In this document: one piece after another, positions 51,175-59,161 of the stretch | Layout of the letters: each line of letters opens with the position of its first letter | Position numbering within the stretch: position 1 is the stretch's first letter | Source of the DNA: Streptomyces chartreusis | Lineage (GTDB): Bacteria; Actinomycetota; Actinomycetes; Streptomycetales; Streptomycetaceae | Reading direction: 5' to 3' | Length of the DNA: 64,000 nucleotides | Assembly (NCBI RefSeq): GCF_008704715.1 | Contig: NZ_CP023689.1 | Coordinates: 8,990,001-9,054,000 of the forward strand | Notes under the pieces: generated by a model | What the model saw: the letters and a program-made list of their open reading frames with translations, nothing else | The model's database searches: none | Told to the model about the DNA's origin: nothing | Program-made: the position numbers and the translations under genes

Positions 51175-53196
51175 ATGCCGGAGACCAACCCCAGGGGCCT
51201 CACCGGGCTCGCCTTCGGTGGGGACTACAACCCCGAGCAGTGGCCGCAGGAGATCTGGAACGAGGACGTCCGGCTGATGCGGGAGGCCGGCGTCACGATG
51301 GTGAGCGTCGGGATCTTCTCCTGGGCCCTGCTGGAACCCTCACCGGGTGTGTACGACTTCGGCTGGCTGGACCGCGTGTTCGACCTGCTGCACGAGCACG
51401 GCATCCGCGTCGACCTGGGCACCCCCACCGTCTGCCCGCCGGTCTGGTTCTACCGCGCCCACCCCGAGGCCCTGCCCGTCACACCGGACGGCGTACGCCT
51501 GGAGTTCGGCTCGCGCGCCGCCGTCTGCCACAGCAACGCCGACTACCGCACGGCCGCCGCGGCCATCACCACCAGGCTCGCCGAGCGCTACGGCGACCAC
51601 CCGGCGCTGGCGATGTGGCACGTGCACAACGAGTACGGCGTCCCCGTCTCGGCCTGCTACTGCGACTCCTGCGCCGCGCACTTCCGCCGTTGGCTGGAGG
51701 CGACGTACGAGACGGTGGACGCGGTCAACGAGGCCTGGGGCACCGCCTTCTGGGGTCAGCGCTACAACGACTTCGAGCAGATCAACCCGCCGCGCACGAC
51801 GCCGACGGCCGTCAACCCGGCCCAGGCGCTGGACCACAAGCGGTTCGCCGACGCCACCATGCGCGAGAACTTCGTCATGGAGCGGGACATCCTGCACCGC
51901 CTCGCGCCGGGCGTCCCGGTCACCACCAACTTCATGACGGCGCTCAGCCAGTGCGACTCCGTCGACTACTGGGCCTGGGGCCGCGAGGTCGACATCGTCA
52001 CCAACGACCACTACCTGATCACCGACGGCCGCCGCACCCACGTCAACCTCGCCATGGCCGCCGACCTGTCCCGTTCGGTGGCCCAGGGAGCGCCCTGGCT
52101 CCTGCTGGAGCACTCCACCTCCGGCGTCAACTGGCAGCCCCGCAACCCCGCCAAGGCCCCCGGTCAGATGGCCCGCAACTCCCTCGCCCATGTGGCGCGC
52201 GGCTCCGAGGGCGCCATGTTCTTCCAGTGGCGGCAGTCCCGGCGCGGCGCGGAGAAGTTCCACTCCGCGATGCTCCCGCACGGCGGCACCGACACCCGCG
52301 TGTGGCGCGAGGTCGTCGAACTCGGCGCCGCCGTCGACTCGTTGAGCACCGTCCGCGGCACCCGTACACAGGCCGACGTGGCGATGCTGTGGGACTGGCA
52401 CTCCTGGTGGGCGCAGAACCTCGACTGGCGCCCGAGCGAGGACCACGACCCGCGCGAGCGCGCCGACGCCTTCTACGAGGCGCTCTACGACCGCCACCTC
52501 ACCGTCGACTTCGCCCACCCGGAAGCCGACTTGTCGAGGTATCCCCTTGTCGTCGTGCCCGCCCTGTACCTGATGACGGAGGCGGCCGGGCGCAACCTCA
52601 GGGAGTACGTCGAGACGGGCGGCACCCTCGTCGTGTCGTACTTCTCCGGCATCGTCGACGAGCACGACGCCGTGCACGAGGGCGCCTGCCCCGGGCCGCT
52701 GCGGGACGTCCTCGGCCTCACGGTCGAGGAGTTCTCGCCCCTGCTCAGGGATCAGCTGGTCCGCATCACCGGCCCCGACGGCTCCGAGCTCAGCGGCGAC
52801 GTGTGGACGGAGTTCGTCGTGCCGCGCGGCGCCGAGACGGTGTGGACCTACGCCGACGGCCTGACCGCCGGCCACCCCGCCGTCACCCGGCACCGCCTCG
52901 GCGAGGGCACCGCCTGGTACGTCTCCACCCGCCTGGGCGCCGACGGCCTCGACGCGCTGCTCGGCTGGGCGATCGAGGACGCGCAGGTCGCACCTCGTGC
53001 CGACCTGCCCCGGGACGTCGAGGTGGTGCGCCGCTCCGGCGAGTCGGGCAGCTACCTGTTCGCCGTGAACCACACCGCGTCGGACGCCAAGGTGCCGCTG
53101 GATGCGCCCGGCACCGAGCTGCTGACCGGCGAGCGCGCCGCGGGCCGCCTCGAGGTGCCCGCCGGAGCCGTCCGGGTCGTACGACTCGACGGCTGA
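51175..53196 (+). CDS. GH42 beta-galactosidase
   Basis: A 673-aa intracellular beta-galactosidase; no signal peptide. The (beta/alpha)8 domain begins at once (GGDYNPEQWPQEIWNEDVRL in part). Acid/base Glu153 is in HNEYGVPV and nucleophile Glu312 in LLLEHSTSGVNW. A Cys-rich turn ACYCDSCAAHF near 160-170 fits the GH42 zinc site. A trimerisation domain and a small C-terminal beta domain follow. It would split imported galacto-oligosaccharides. GGGAGAG precedes the ATG. It precedes the galactanase gene, with two hairpins between them. Confidence 0.94.
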   Translation: MPETNPRGLTGLAFGGDYNPEQWPQEIWNEDVRLMREAGVTMVSVGIFSWALLEPSPGVYDFGWLDRVFDLLHEHGIRVDLGTPTVCPPVWFYRAHPEALPVTPDGVRLEFGSRAAVCHSNADYRTAAAAITTRLAERYGDHPALAMWHVHNEYGVPVSACYCDSCAAHFRRWLEATYETVDAVNEAWGTAFWGQRYNDFEQINPPRTTPTAVNPAQALDHKRFADATMRENFVMERDILHRLAPGVPVTTNFMTALSQCDSVDYWAWGREVDIVTNDHYLITDGRRTHVNLAMAADLSRSVAQGAPWLLLEHSTSGVNWQPRNPAKAPGQMARNSLAHVARGSEGAMFFQWRQSRRGAEKFHSAMLPHGGTDTRVWREVVELGAAVDSLSTVRGTRTQADVAMLWDWHSWWAQNLDWRPSEDHDPRERADAFYEALYDRHLTVDFAHPEADLSRYPLVVVPALYLMTEAAGRNLREYVETGGTLVVSYFSGIVDEHDAVHEGACPGPLRDVLGLTVEEFSPLLRDQLVRITGPDGSELSGDVWTEFVVPRGAETVWTYADGLTAGHPAVTRHRLGEGTAWYVSTRLGADGLDALLGWAIEDAQVAPRADLPRDVEVVRRSGESGSYLFAVNHTASDAKVPLDAPGTELLTGERAAGRLEVPAGAVRVVRLDG

Positions 53197-53203
53197 GCCG
53201 ACT

Positions 53204-53243
53204 CCCCTCCGCCCGCGCGTGCCGCGAGCCGCGGGCGGAGGGG
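53204..53243. terminator. First of two tandem hairpins between GH42 and GH53 genes
   Basis: CCCCTCCGCCCGCG (53204-53217) and its complement at 53230-53243 form a 14-bp stem with a 12-nt loop, 7 nt after the GH42 stop codon. Confidence 0.75.
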
Positions 53244-53245
53244 CT

Positions 53246-53280
53246 CCTCGCCGCCGCACCGCACCGGTGCGGCGGCGAGG
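53246..53280. terminator. Second tandem hairpin between GH42 and GH53 genes
   Basis: CCTCGCCGCCGCACC (53246-53260) and GGTGCGGCGGCGAGG (53266-53280) form a perfect 15-bp stem with a 5-nt loop. It directly follows the first hairpin and ends 38 nt before the galactanase start. Confidence 0.78.
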
Positions 53281-53318
53281 AACCTCCAACCCATACGTCG
53301 AAGGGACGACGGACGAAG

Positions 53319-54887
53319 ATGTTCCATCCCAGACGCACGCTCCGAGCCCTGCTGATACCGCTGGCCGCCGGACTCGCCCTGACCGCCCTGCCCACGCAGA
53401 CCGCCTCGGCGGCGAGCACGCTCACCAACGGCGGCTTCGAGTCGGACGGCACCGGAACCACGACCCCGGCCGGCTGGTCCACCTACTCGGCGACCGGACA
53501 GAACGCCGCCTCCTTCACCGAGGCCGGTGGCCACGGCGGCAGTCACCGCCTGACGCACTGGTCGGCGTCCGCGTACAAGGTGGAGACCTACCAGTACCTG
53601 TCGGGGCTGACCAACGGGAACTACAAGCTCACCGCCTGGGTCCGCTCCGGCGGTGGGCAGAACTCGGCGTACCTCGCCCTGAAGAACTGCGGCGGCGCCG
53701 AGCAGCGCACCGACCTGCCGGTCTCCACGAGCGGCTGGATCCGGATCGTCGTGCCGGTCAGCGTGACCGCCAACCAGTGCACGATCAGCATCAACAGCGA
53801 TGCGGCCGCGGGCAATTGGCTCAACGTCGACGACCTGACCTTCGCCTCCGGCACGGGCGGCACCTCGATCCACGGCGCCGACATCTCCTCCCTCGCCAAG
53901 AGCGAGGCCAAGGGCGGCACCTACCGGACCGGTTCGGGCAGCACCGGCGACCCGGTCGCCATCCTCAGGAACGCCGGCATGAACTACGCGCGCCTGAAGG
54001 TCTGGGTCAACCCGGCCGACGGCTACAACAACAAGGCACGCGTCCTCGCCACGGCCAAGCGCGTCAAGGCCGCCGGCATGAAGCTGCTGGTCGACTTCCA
54101 CTACTCGGACACCTGGGCCGACCCGGGCGCCCAGAGCAAGCCGGCCGCCTGGTCCGGGCACTCCTACAGCCAGTTGAAGTCCGACGTGTACAACCACACG
54201 TACGACGTGCTCAACGCGCTGAAGGCACAGGGCACCACCGCCGACATGGTCCAGGTCGGCAACGAGATCAACGGCGGCATGCTGTGGTCCGAGGGCTCCA
54301 CCGACAACTTCTCGCAGCTCGCGGGTCTGCTCAACTCCGGCTACAGCGCGGTCAAGGCGGTCAGCTCGTCCACCACGGTCGCCCTGCATCTCGCCAAGGG
54401 CGGCGACCTGTCCGGCACCCGCTGGTGGTTCGACAACGCCGTCGCGAACGGCGTGAAATTCGACGCCATCGGCCTTTCTTACTACGGCTACTGGCACGGC
54501 ACGCTGTACGACTTCCAGACCACCCTCGACGACGCGGCCGCCCGCTACGCCAAGCCGGTCTTCGTCGCCGAGACGGCCTACCCGTTCCGTCTGGACAGCG
54601 AGGACTCGCACGAGAACATCATCGACACCGCCGCCGAACTGGTCGCCGGCTACCCCGCCACGGTGGCCGGCCAGACCAGGTGGATGAACGACATGGCGAG
54701 CATCGTGGAGGCCGTCCCCGGCGGCCGCGGTCTCGGCGTCTTCTACTGGGAGGCGACCTGGACGGCCGTCAACGGCAACGGCTGGGACCCGACCGACGCC
54801 GCCTCCGGCAACGGCTGGGAGAACCAGGCCCTGTTCGGCTACGACGACCGGGCACTCTCCTCGACGTCGTGGTTCGGCCACCGTTGA
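53319..54887 (+). CDS. Secreted GH53 endo-beta-1,4-galactanase with N-terminal carbohydrate-binding domain
   Basis: A 522-aa secreted enzyme. The signal peptide ends near ASA (about 27-29). A beta-sandwich domain resembling CBM61 (about 32-180, starting LTNGGFESDG) probably binds galactan. The GH53 catalytic domain (about 187-520) begins HGADISSL. Acid/base Glu316 is in GNEINGG and nucleophile Glu418 in VAETAYPF. It cuts the beta-1,4-galactan side chains of pectin (arabinogalactan type I). The products would enter through the divergent transporter and be split by the GH42 enzyme. The ribosome site (GGACGAAG) is moderate. Confidence 0.93.
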   Translation: MFHPRRTLRALLIPLAAGLALTALPTQTASAASTLTNGGFESDGTGTTTPAGWSTYSATGQNAASFTEAGGHGGSHRLTHWSASAYKVETYQYLSGLTNGNYKLTAWVRSGGGQNSAYLALKNCGGAEQRTDLPVSTSGWIRIVVPVSVTANQCTISINSDAAAGNWLNVDDLTFASGTGGTSIHGADISSLAKSEAKGGTYRTGSGSTGDPVAILRNAGMNYARLKVWVNPADGYNNKARVLATAKRVKAAGMKLLVDFHYSDTWADPGAQSKPAAWSGHSYSQLKSDVYNHTYDVLNALKAQGTTADMVQVGNEINGGMLWSEGSTDNFSQLAGLLNSGYSAVKAVSSSTTVALHLAKGGDLSGTRWWFDNAVANGVKFDAIGLSYYGYWHGTLYDFQTTLDDAAARYAKPVFVAETAYPFRLDSEDSHENIIDTAAELVAGYPATVAGQTRWMNDMASIVEAVPGGRGLGVFYWEATWTAVNGNGWDPTDAASGNGWENQALFGYDDRALSSTSWFGHR

Positions 54888-54900
54888 GCGAGTGACGAAC

Positions 54901-54930
54901 GGGCCCGGCCGCGCCCCGGCGGCCGGGCCC
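54901..54930. terminator. Hairpin after the galactanase gene
   Basis: GGGCCCGGCCGC (54901-54912) and GCGGCCGGGCCC (54919-54930) form a perfect 12-bp stem with a 6-nt loop, 13 nt past the stop codon. Confidence 0.8.
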
Positions 54931-55069
54931 CCGCACGTCCGTCGCGAACAGCCCGGCGTCGTACGGCCGTTCGGTACCGGACAAGGCTCGCAGAGTCCCG
55001 GACACGGCGGCGGCAGCTGCGGGACAGTGGGAGCACGTGCCATGACGCGGCCCGACGGAGGGAGACGAG

Positions 55070-55357
55070 ATGCTGAGGACTCCCGCCGGCCGGCGGCGCC
55101 TGGAGATCCTGGAGTGGCTCAAGGACCCGGCCGTCCATTTCCCGGACGGATGCCACGGCGACCCTGCCGAGGACGGAGTCACCGCGGACGCGGTGGCCGC
55201 GAAGCTCGGAGTACCGCCCCACGTCGCCGAGACCCACCTCGGCCTCCTCGTCGACATCGGCGTGCTGCGCAGCAAGAAGATCCAACAGCACACGCACTAC
55301 CGACGGGACGAGATACGCATCGCAGAGGTGGCCCGCATGTTCGAGAAGGGCTGGTAG
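55070..55357 (+). CDS. ArsR-like winged-helix regulator (95 aa)
   Basis: A short winged-helix protein. VTADAVAAKLGVPPHVAETHL (quoted in part) is the helix-turn-helix near 38-58 and the wing follows at LRSKKIQQHTHYRRDE. It starts with an ATG at 55070 with GGAGGGAG upstream. It has no metal-binding Cys pair typical of metal sensors. The two Cys and His residues are scattered. Its target is unknown. Confidence 0.72.
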   Translation: MLRTPAGRRRLEILEWLKDPAVHFPDGCHGDPAEDGVTADAVAAKLGVPPHVAETHLGLLVDIGVLRSKKIQQHTHYRRDEIRIAEVARMFEKGW

Positions 55358-55359
55358 CA

Positions 55360-55430
55360 GCGCCGCAAGGGGCGCGGGGCTGTGTCATTGTGCGGCTCCG
55401 CCGCGCGGGCGCGACCAGCCGCGACGGCTC
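55360..55430. repeat. Dispersed intergenic repeat, long variant D
   Basis: It begins with the AGGGGCGCGGGG end of the element (55368-55379), then continues differently through TGCGGCTCCGCCGCGCGG to GCGACCAGCCGCGACGG. Two hairpins are visible: GCGCC/GGCGC (55360-55364 with 55371-55375) and GCGGC/GCCGC (55392-55396 with 55400-55404). It sits in the gap between convergent genes. Confidence 0.65.
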
Positions 55431-55448
55431 CCGCACCCGAACGACGAC

Positions 55449-55907
55449 CTATTCCGGCCCGATCAGCGAAGCGCCATGCTCACGCACCGCGATCCGCGCC
55501 AGCTTCGTCAGCATCATCCCGTTGCGGATCGCGACGACGTAGTCGACGGGCAGACCGTGCATCCGGGTCCCGGGCCCTCTCAGCGGATGCCAGTCGATGA
55601 CGAAGAGGGTGTGCGCGCCCCAGGGGATCAGTTGCATGGCGATGCGGGCCGCGCCGAAGGGCTCGGCCCTCGCCTCCAGTTCCAGCCGGCGCCGCGGTTC
55701 GCTGATGCGGACGACGACGGTGTCGTCGAGGGTCAGGCGGCCCATCCCGACCCGGACCCGCAGCCGGGCGCCCACGTCCGGCCAGTCGGGGTCCACGGCG
55801 AGGACCTCCTGGGTGCCCGTGACCCACTCCCCGTATCGGCTGCCGTCGGACAGCAGGTTCCAGACCTCCGACGGCGAGCTCAGGATCAGACGGCGATTGC
55901 GCGACAC
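55449..55907 (-). CDS. SRPBCC-fold (polyketide cyclase/START-like) protein
   Basis: A protein of about 152 aa with the SRPBCC pattern: LILSSPSEVWNLLSDGSRYGEWV near the N-terminus and alternating beta-strands after it. It forms a hydrophobic pocket for a lipid or cyclic ligand. The start is uncertain: GTG at 55907 gives a 10-nt spacing from AAGGAG, while GTG at 55916 leaves only 1 nt. I prefer 55907. The role is unknown. Confidence 0.75.
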   Translation of the reverse strand: MSRNRRLILSSPSEVWNLLSDGSRYGEWVTGTQEVLAVDPDWPDVGARLRVRVGMGRLTLDDTVVVRISEPRRRLELEARAEPFGAARIAMQLIPWGAHTLFVIDWHPLRGPGTRMHGLPVDYVVAIRNGMMLTKLARIAVREHGASLIGPE

Positions 55908-56062
55908 GCCGACCACGCTCCTTCACCTCGGCCGCTCAGCGGGCTCTTCGACAGTAGCCGCGCCGCACCCGACGGGCATGCCGAGCCGCGGCCGCCGCTG
56001 TCCGAGGTGACCCCTTCCCGCGCCCGGCGTTACCCTGTTGACCGGCCGCGATCACCCTCGCG

Positions 56063-56125
56063 GCGCGGCGGTGGGGCCCGCCGTACCCGAACCGCGGCAG
56101 CGTTGCCGCCAACGGTCCCTACTTG
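56063..56125 (+). ncRNA. Fluoride riboswitch (crcB RNA motif)
   Basis: All parts of the fluoride aptamer can be drawn. P1 is CGGCG (56066-56070) with CGCCG (56079-56083). The loop holds GGGGCC (56073-56078), which can pair with GGTCCC (56114-56119), with one G-U pair, to make the pseudoknot. P2 is GCGGCA (56094-56099) with TGCCGC (56104-56109). The closing CTACT follows the pseudoknot strand, as in known members (consensus around UGAUGGC..CUAC). It lies 56 nt before crcB. Fluoride binding should turn the operon on. The primary sequence at the 3' side is more diverged than in classic examples. Confidence 0.78.
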
Positions 56126-56180
56126 CAACCGCGAGGCCCGCATGCCCCGGGCCGCCCAGGCGAGTAGGAGACGTACGCCC

Positions 56181-56642
56181 ATGACAGCCCCCGAAACCGA
56201 CAGCCTGCGCGCACCCGCCGGCACCGCACGCCCCGCGGCCTGGCGGGCGCAGGCACCCGTCGTCGCGGTGGTCGCGGCCGGCGGAGCCCTCGGCGCCACG
56301 GCCCGCTACGCACTCGCCCTGTGGTGGCCGCTCCAGCCGGGCGGTTTCCCCTGGGCGACCTTCTGGACCAATGTCGTCGGCTGCTCCGTGATAGGCGTGT
56401 TCATGGTGATCATCACCGACGTGTGGGCCGCCCACCGCCTGGTCCGCCCCTTCTTCGGCACCGGCGTCCTCGGCGGGTTCACCACCTTCTCGACGTACGC
56501 CGTCGACATCCAGAGGCTGGTGGACGACGGTCATCCGCGCACCGGACTCGCCTACCTCGCCGCCACCCTCGTCGCCGCACTCACGGCGGTCTGGCTCGCC
56601 TCGGCGGCCACCCGTCGCGTCCTGAAGTGGAGGCAGTCATGA
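56181..56642 (+). CDS. crcB: Fluoride channel subunit CrcB/Fluc (first copy)
   Basis: A 153-aa membrane protein with four hydrophobic segments after a polar N-terminus of about 30 residues. Fluc hallmarks are present: GGALGATARYAL (about 37-48), a conserved Asn in FWTNVVGC (about 66-73), and GFTTFSTYAVD near 102-112. Fluc subunits assemble as antiparallel dimers and export F-. The ATG at 56181 has GGAG about 10 nt upstream. Two crcB genes in the operon suggest a heterodimer. Its stop overlaps the DUF190 start. Confidence 0.93.
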   Translation: MTAPETDSLRAPAGTARPAAWRAQAPVVAVVAAGGALGATARYALALWWPLQPGGFPWATFWTNVVGCSVIGVFMVIITDVWAAHRLVRPFFGTGVLGGFTTFSTYAVDIQRLVDDGHPRTGLAYLAATLVAALTAVWLASAATRRVLKWRQS

Positions 56643-57013
56643 CCAGGCTGACCGGCAGGGCGCTGCGCCTGACCGTCTTCGTGGGGGAACACGACACCTG
56701 GCACCACAAGCCGCTCTACTCCGAGATCGTGCACCGCGCCCACGCGGCCGGCCTCGCGGGCGCCAGCGTCTTCCACGGCATCGAGGGCTACGGCGCCTCC
56801 TCGCTGATCCACACCTCACGACTGCTGTCGCTGAGCGAGGACCTCCCGGTCGCGGTCGTGATCGTGGACACCGAGGAGCGGGTGCGCGCCTTCCTGCCGC
56901 AGCTCGACGAACTCGTCTCCGAAGGACTCGTCACCATCGACGACTGCGAGGTCATCCGGTACATCGGCCGCGACGACAAACCGAGCGAATCGGACAGGAA
57001 AGGTAAGAAGTAG
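56639..57013 (+). CDS. DUF190 protein between two fluoride channel genes
   Basis: A 124-aa soluble DUF190 protein related in fold to PII-like proteins. It shows LRLTVFVGEHDTWHHKPLYSEIV (quoted in part) and AGLAGASVFHGIEGYG. The ATG at 56639 overlaps the crcB1 stop. Placement between crcB genes is common, suggesting a regulatory or accessory role in fluoride export, but no activity is shown for it. Confidence 0.9.
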   Translation: MTRLTGRALRLTVFVGEHDTWHHKPLYSEIVHRAHAAGLAGASVFHGIEGYGASSLIHTSRLLSLSEDLPVAVVIVDTEERVRAFLPQLDELVSEGLVTIDDCEVIRYIGRDDKPSESDRKGKK

Positions 57014-57015
57014 CC

Positions 57016-57390
57016 GTGAACTGGCTTCTGGTCGTCGCGGGTGCCGTCGTCGGTGCGCCCCTGCGCTATCTCACCGACCGCGCGGTGCAGTCCCGGCACG
57101 ACTCCGTGTTCCCCTGGGGCACCTTCCTCGTCAACGCCTGCGGCTGTCTGATCCTCGGCCTGCTCACCGGCGCGGCGGCCTCCGGTGCCGCGGGTTCCCA
57201 CCTCCAGCTGCTGCTCGGCACCGGGCTGTGCGGCGCCCTGACCACCTACTCGACCTTCTCCTACGAGACCCTGCGGCTGACCGAGACGGGCGCCGGGCTC
57301 TACGCCCTCGGCAACGTCGTGGGCAGCGTGGTCGTGGGCCTCGGCGCGGCCTTCCTCGGCGTGTCGCTGGCCGAGGCGATGTGGTCGTAG
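57016..57390 (+). CDS. crcB: Fluoride channel subunit CrcB/Fluc (second copy)
   Basis: A 124-aa membrane protein with four hydrophobic segments and Fluc motifs: GAPLRYLTDRAV, FLVNACGC (the Asn) and CGALTTYSTFSYET. It is shorter at the N-terminus than the first copy. It starts with GTG, 2 nt after the DUF190 stop. The two copies probably pair with each other in the membrane. A hairpin ends the operon at 57412-57434. Confidence 0.93.
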   Translation: MNWLLVVAGAVVGAPLRYLTDRAVQSRHDSVFPWGTFLVNACGCLILGLLTGAAASGAAGSHLQLLLGTGLCGALTTYSTFSYETLRLTETGAGLYALGNVVGSVVVGLGAAFLGVSLAEAMWS

Positions 57391-57411
57391 GCCGCCGGCG
57401 GCGGTGTCGAT

Positions 57412-57434
57412 GGCGCGGGAGCCACACCCGCGCC
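57412..57434. terminator. Hairpin after the fluoride operon
   Basis: GGCGCGGG (57412-57419) and CCCGCGCC (57427-57434) pair perfectly around a 7-nt loop, 21 nt after the crcB2 stop and 51 nt before uppP. Confidence 0.65.
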
Positions 57435-57485
57435 TGGTAGGACAGTGCGCACCAGCTGTCCCGCCGACCCCCGGAACTGGATCAC

Positions 57486-58322
57486 ATGAGCGTCATCAGC
57501 GTCGGTCAGGCCATCGTCCTCGGAGCCGTCGAGGGGGTGACCGAGTTCCTGCCCGTCTCCTCGACCGGCCATCTGAAGATCGTCGAGGGGCTCATGGGCA
57601 TCCCCGTGGACGACGACTCGGTCGTCGGGTTCTCGGCCGTCATCCAGGTCGGCGCGATCGCCGCCGTGCTCGTGTACTTCTTCAAGGACATCGTGCGGAT
57701 CGTGTCCGCGTGGCTGCGCGGGCTGCGCGACAAGGAGGAGCGCTATCACCACGACTACCAGTTCGCGTGGTGGGTGATCTGCGCGACGATCCCGATCGTC
57801 GTCGTGGGCCTGGCCGCCAAGCCGCTGATCGAGGGGCCGCTCGCCTCGCTGTGGGTGGTCGCGGGCTCGCTGATCGTGGGCAGCGGTGTGATGTGGGCGG
57901 CCGACCGGATGGGCCGGCACAAGCGAGGGGAGGACGACACCTCCTTCAAGGACGCCATGCTCGTCGGCAGCTCCCAGATCCTCGCCCTGCTCTTCCCGGG
58001 CTTCTCGCGCTCCGGCGCCACGATGTCGACGGCTCTGATGCTCGACCTCGACCGGGTCGCCGCCACCCGTCTGTCCTTCTTCCTCGGCATCCCGGCGCTG
58101 ACCGGCGCGGGCATCTACGAGCTCAAGGACGCCCTCGGCACGGGGACGGCTGCGCTGCCGCTGGCCGTCGGCACACTCGTGTCCTTCGTCGTCGCCTACG
58201 CCTCCATCGCCTGGCTGCTGAGGTACGTCGCCAAGCACTCCTTCAACGCCTTCGTGATCTACCGGATCGTGGTCGGGCTGCTGCTGTTCGGGCTGCTCGG
58301 CGCGGGTGTCGTCAACAGCTGA
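57486..58322 (+). CDS. uppP: Undecaprenyl-diphosphate phosphatase UppP/BacA
   Basis: A 278-aa integral membrane phosphatase. The signatures are EGVTEFLPVSSTGHL (about 17-31) and the second motif FPGFSRSGATM near 170-180, which hold the catalytic Glu, His and Arg/Ser residues. It recycles undecaprenyl diphosphate to the monophosphate carrier for cell-wall synthesis and can confer bacitracin resistance. A strong hairpin follows. Streptomyces often carries more than one copy. Confidence 0.96.
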   Translation: MSVISVGQAIVLGAVEGVTEFLPVSSTGHLKIVEGLMGIPVDDDSVVGFSAVIQVGAIAAVLVYFFKDIVRIVSAWLRGLRDKEERYHHDYQFAWWVICATIPIVVVGLAAKPLIEGPLASLWVVAGSLIVGSGVMWAADRMGRHKRGEDDTSFKDAMLVGSSQILALLFPGFSRSGATMSTALMLDLDRVAATRLSFFLGIPALTGAGIYELKDALGTGTAALPLAVGTLVSFVVAYASIAWLLRYVAKHSFNAFVIYRIVVGLLLFGLLGAGVVNS

Positions 58323-58328
58323 CGGGCG

Positions 58329-58370
58329 CCGGACGTGACGCCGGCGACGGACCTCCGGCGTCACGTCCGG
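58329..58370. terminator. Strong hairpin after uppP
   Basis: CCGGACGTGACGCCGG (58329-58344) and its complement (58355-58370) form a perfect 16-bp stem with a 10-nt loop, 6 nt after the stop codon. Confidence 0.85.
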
Positions 58371-58392
58371 TGAATCTCTCCTTAGGGGTCCC

Positions 58393-58422
58393 TTGACACC
58401 ACCGTCCGCTCACCCGGAATAT
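58393..58422 (+). promoter_or_regulatory. Promoter of the Asn/Asp operon regulator, probably leaderless
   Basis: A perfect -35 TTGACA (58393-58398) and GAATAT (58417-58422) are 18 nt apart. The expected transcription start, 7-8 nt after the -10, coincides with the GTG start codon at 58430. No ribosome site precedes that codon, consistent with a leaderless mRNA. Confidence 0.6.
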
Positions 58423-58429
58423 CTCTCCC

Positions 58430-59161
58430 GTGAACCTGTCAGACAGCCGGACAGCCGGACAGCCTCCCCGTCGTGTGAGCGCCATGGAGGCGGTGCTGGC
58501 GCATCTGCGTGATGCCATCGAGCGCGGCGAGTACGCCGTCGGCGACAAGCTGCCCTCCGAGGCGGAGCTCTGCCGCACCCTGGAGGTCAGCAGGCCCGTC
58601 CTGCGCGAGGCCCTGCGGGCCCTGCAGACCATGGGCCTGACCGTCTCCAAGACCGGCAAGGGCACCTTCGTCGTCGCCAGCACCGTCGAGGACCCCACCT
58701 TCGGCGACTACTCGGCGAGCGACCTGCTGGAGGTGCGCCGCCACGTCGAGATCCCGGTCGCCGGGTACGCGGCACTGCGCCGCACCCCGGAGAACCTCGA
58801 CCACCTCGCCCACCTGCTGGACCGCATGGAGCGGGAGACGGACACCACCGCGTGGGTCGCGATGGACACCCTCTTCCACCTGGCCGTGGCCGAGGCCGCC
58901 CAGAACCCGGTCTTCCGCCGGGTCATCGAGGAGATCCGTGACGCACTGGCGCGTCAGTCGGCCTTCCTCAACGAGCTGGGCGGTCGCCGCGAGCAGTCCA
59001 ACCGGGAGCACCGGGCGATCGTCGAGGCGCTGATCGACGGTTCCGAACTCGACGCGACCGACGCCATGGCCCACCACCTGGATCGCGTCGAGACGACCCT
59101 CACCGACATCGTGCGCCCCCCGCGCACGGACAGCACCACGGAAGGCGGACCCGAGGCGTGA
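58430..59161 (+). CDS. GntR/FadR-family regulator of amino-acid catabolism
   Basis: A 243-aa regulator. The GntR winged helix is at about 18-85 (KLPSEAELCRTLEVSRPVLR in part). The FCD ligand domain follows (about 95-225), with the metal-binding His and Asp residues in LFHLAVAEAAQN and around REHRAIVEAL. It is the first gene before the asparagine permease, asparaginase, aspartase and glutaminase, and the natural candidate to control them. Its N-terminal 17 residues include the product of an 8-bp tandem repeat. A start further in (GTG at about codon 17) cannot be excluded. Confidence 0.85.
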   Translation: MNLSDSRTAGQPPRRVSAMEAVLAHLRDAIERGEYAVGDKLPSEAELCRTLEVSRPVLREALRALQTMGLTVSKTGKGTFVVASTVEDPTFGDYSASDLLEVRRHVEIPVAGYAALRRTPENLDHLAHLLDRMERETDTTAWVAMDTLFHLAVAEAAQNPVFRRVIEEIRDALARQSAFLNELGGRREQSNREHRAIVEALIDGSELDATDAMAHHLDRVETTLTDIVRPPRTDSTTEGGPEA

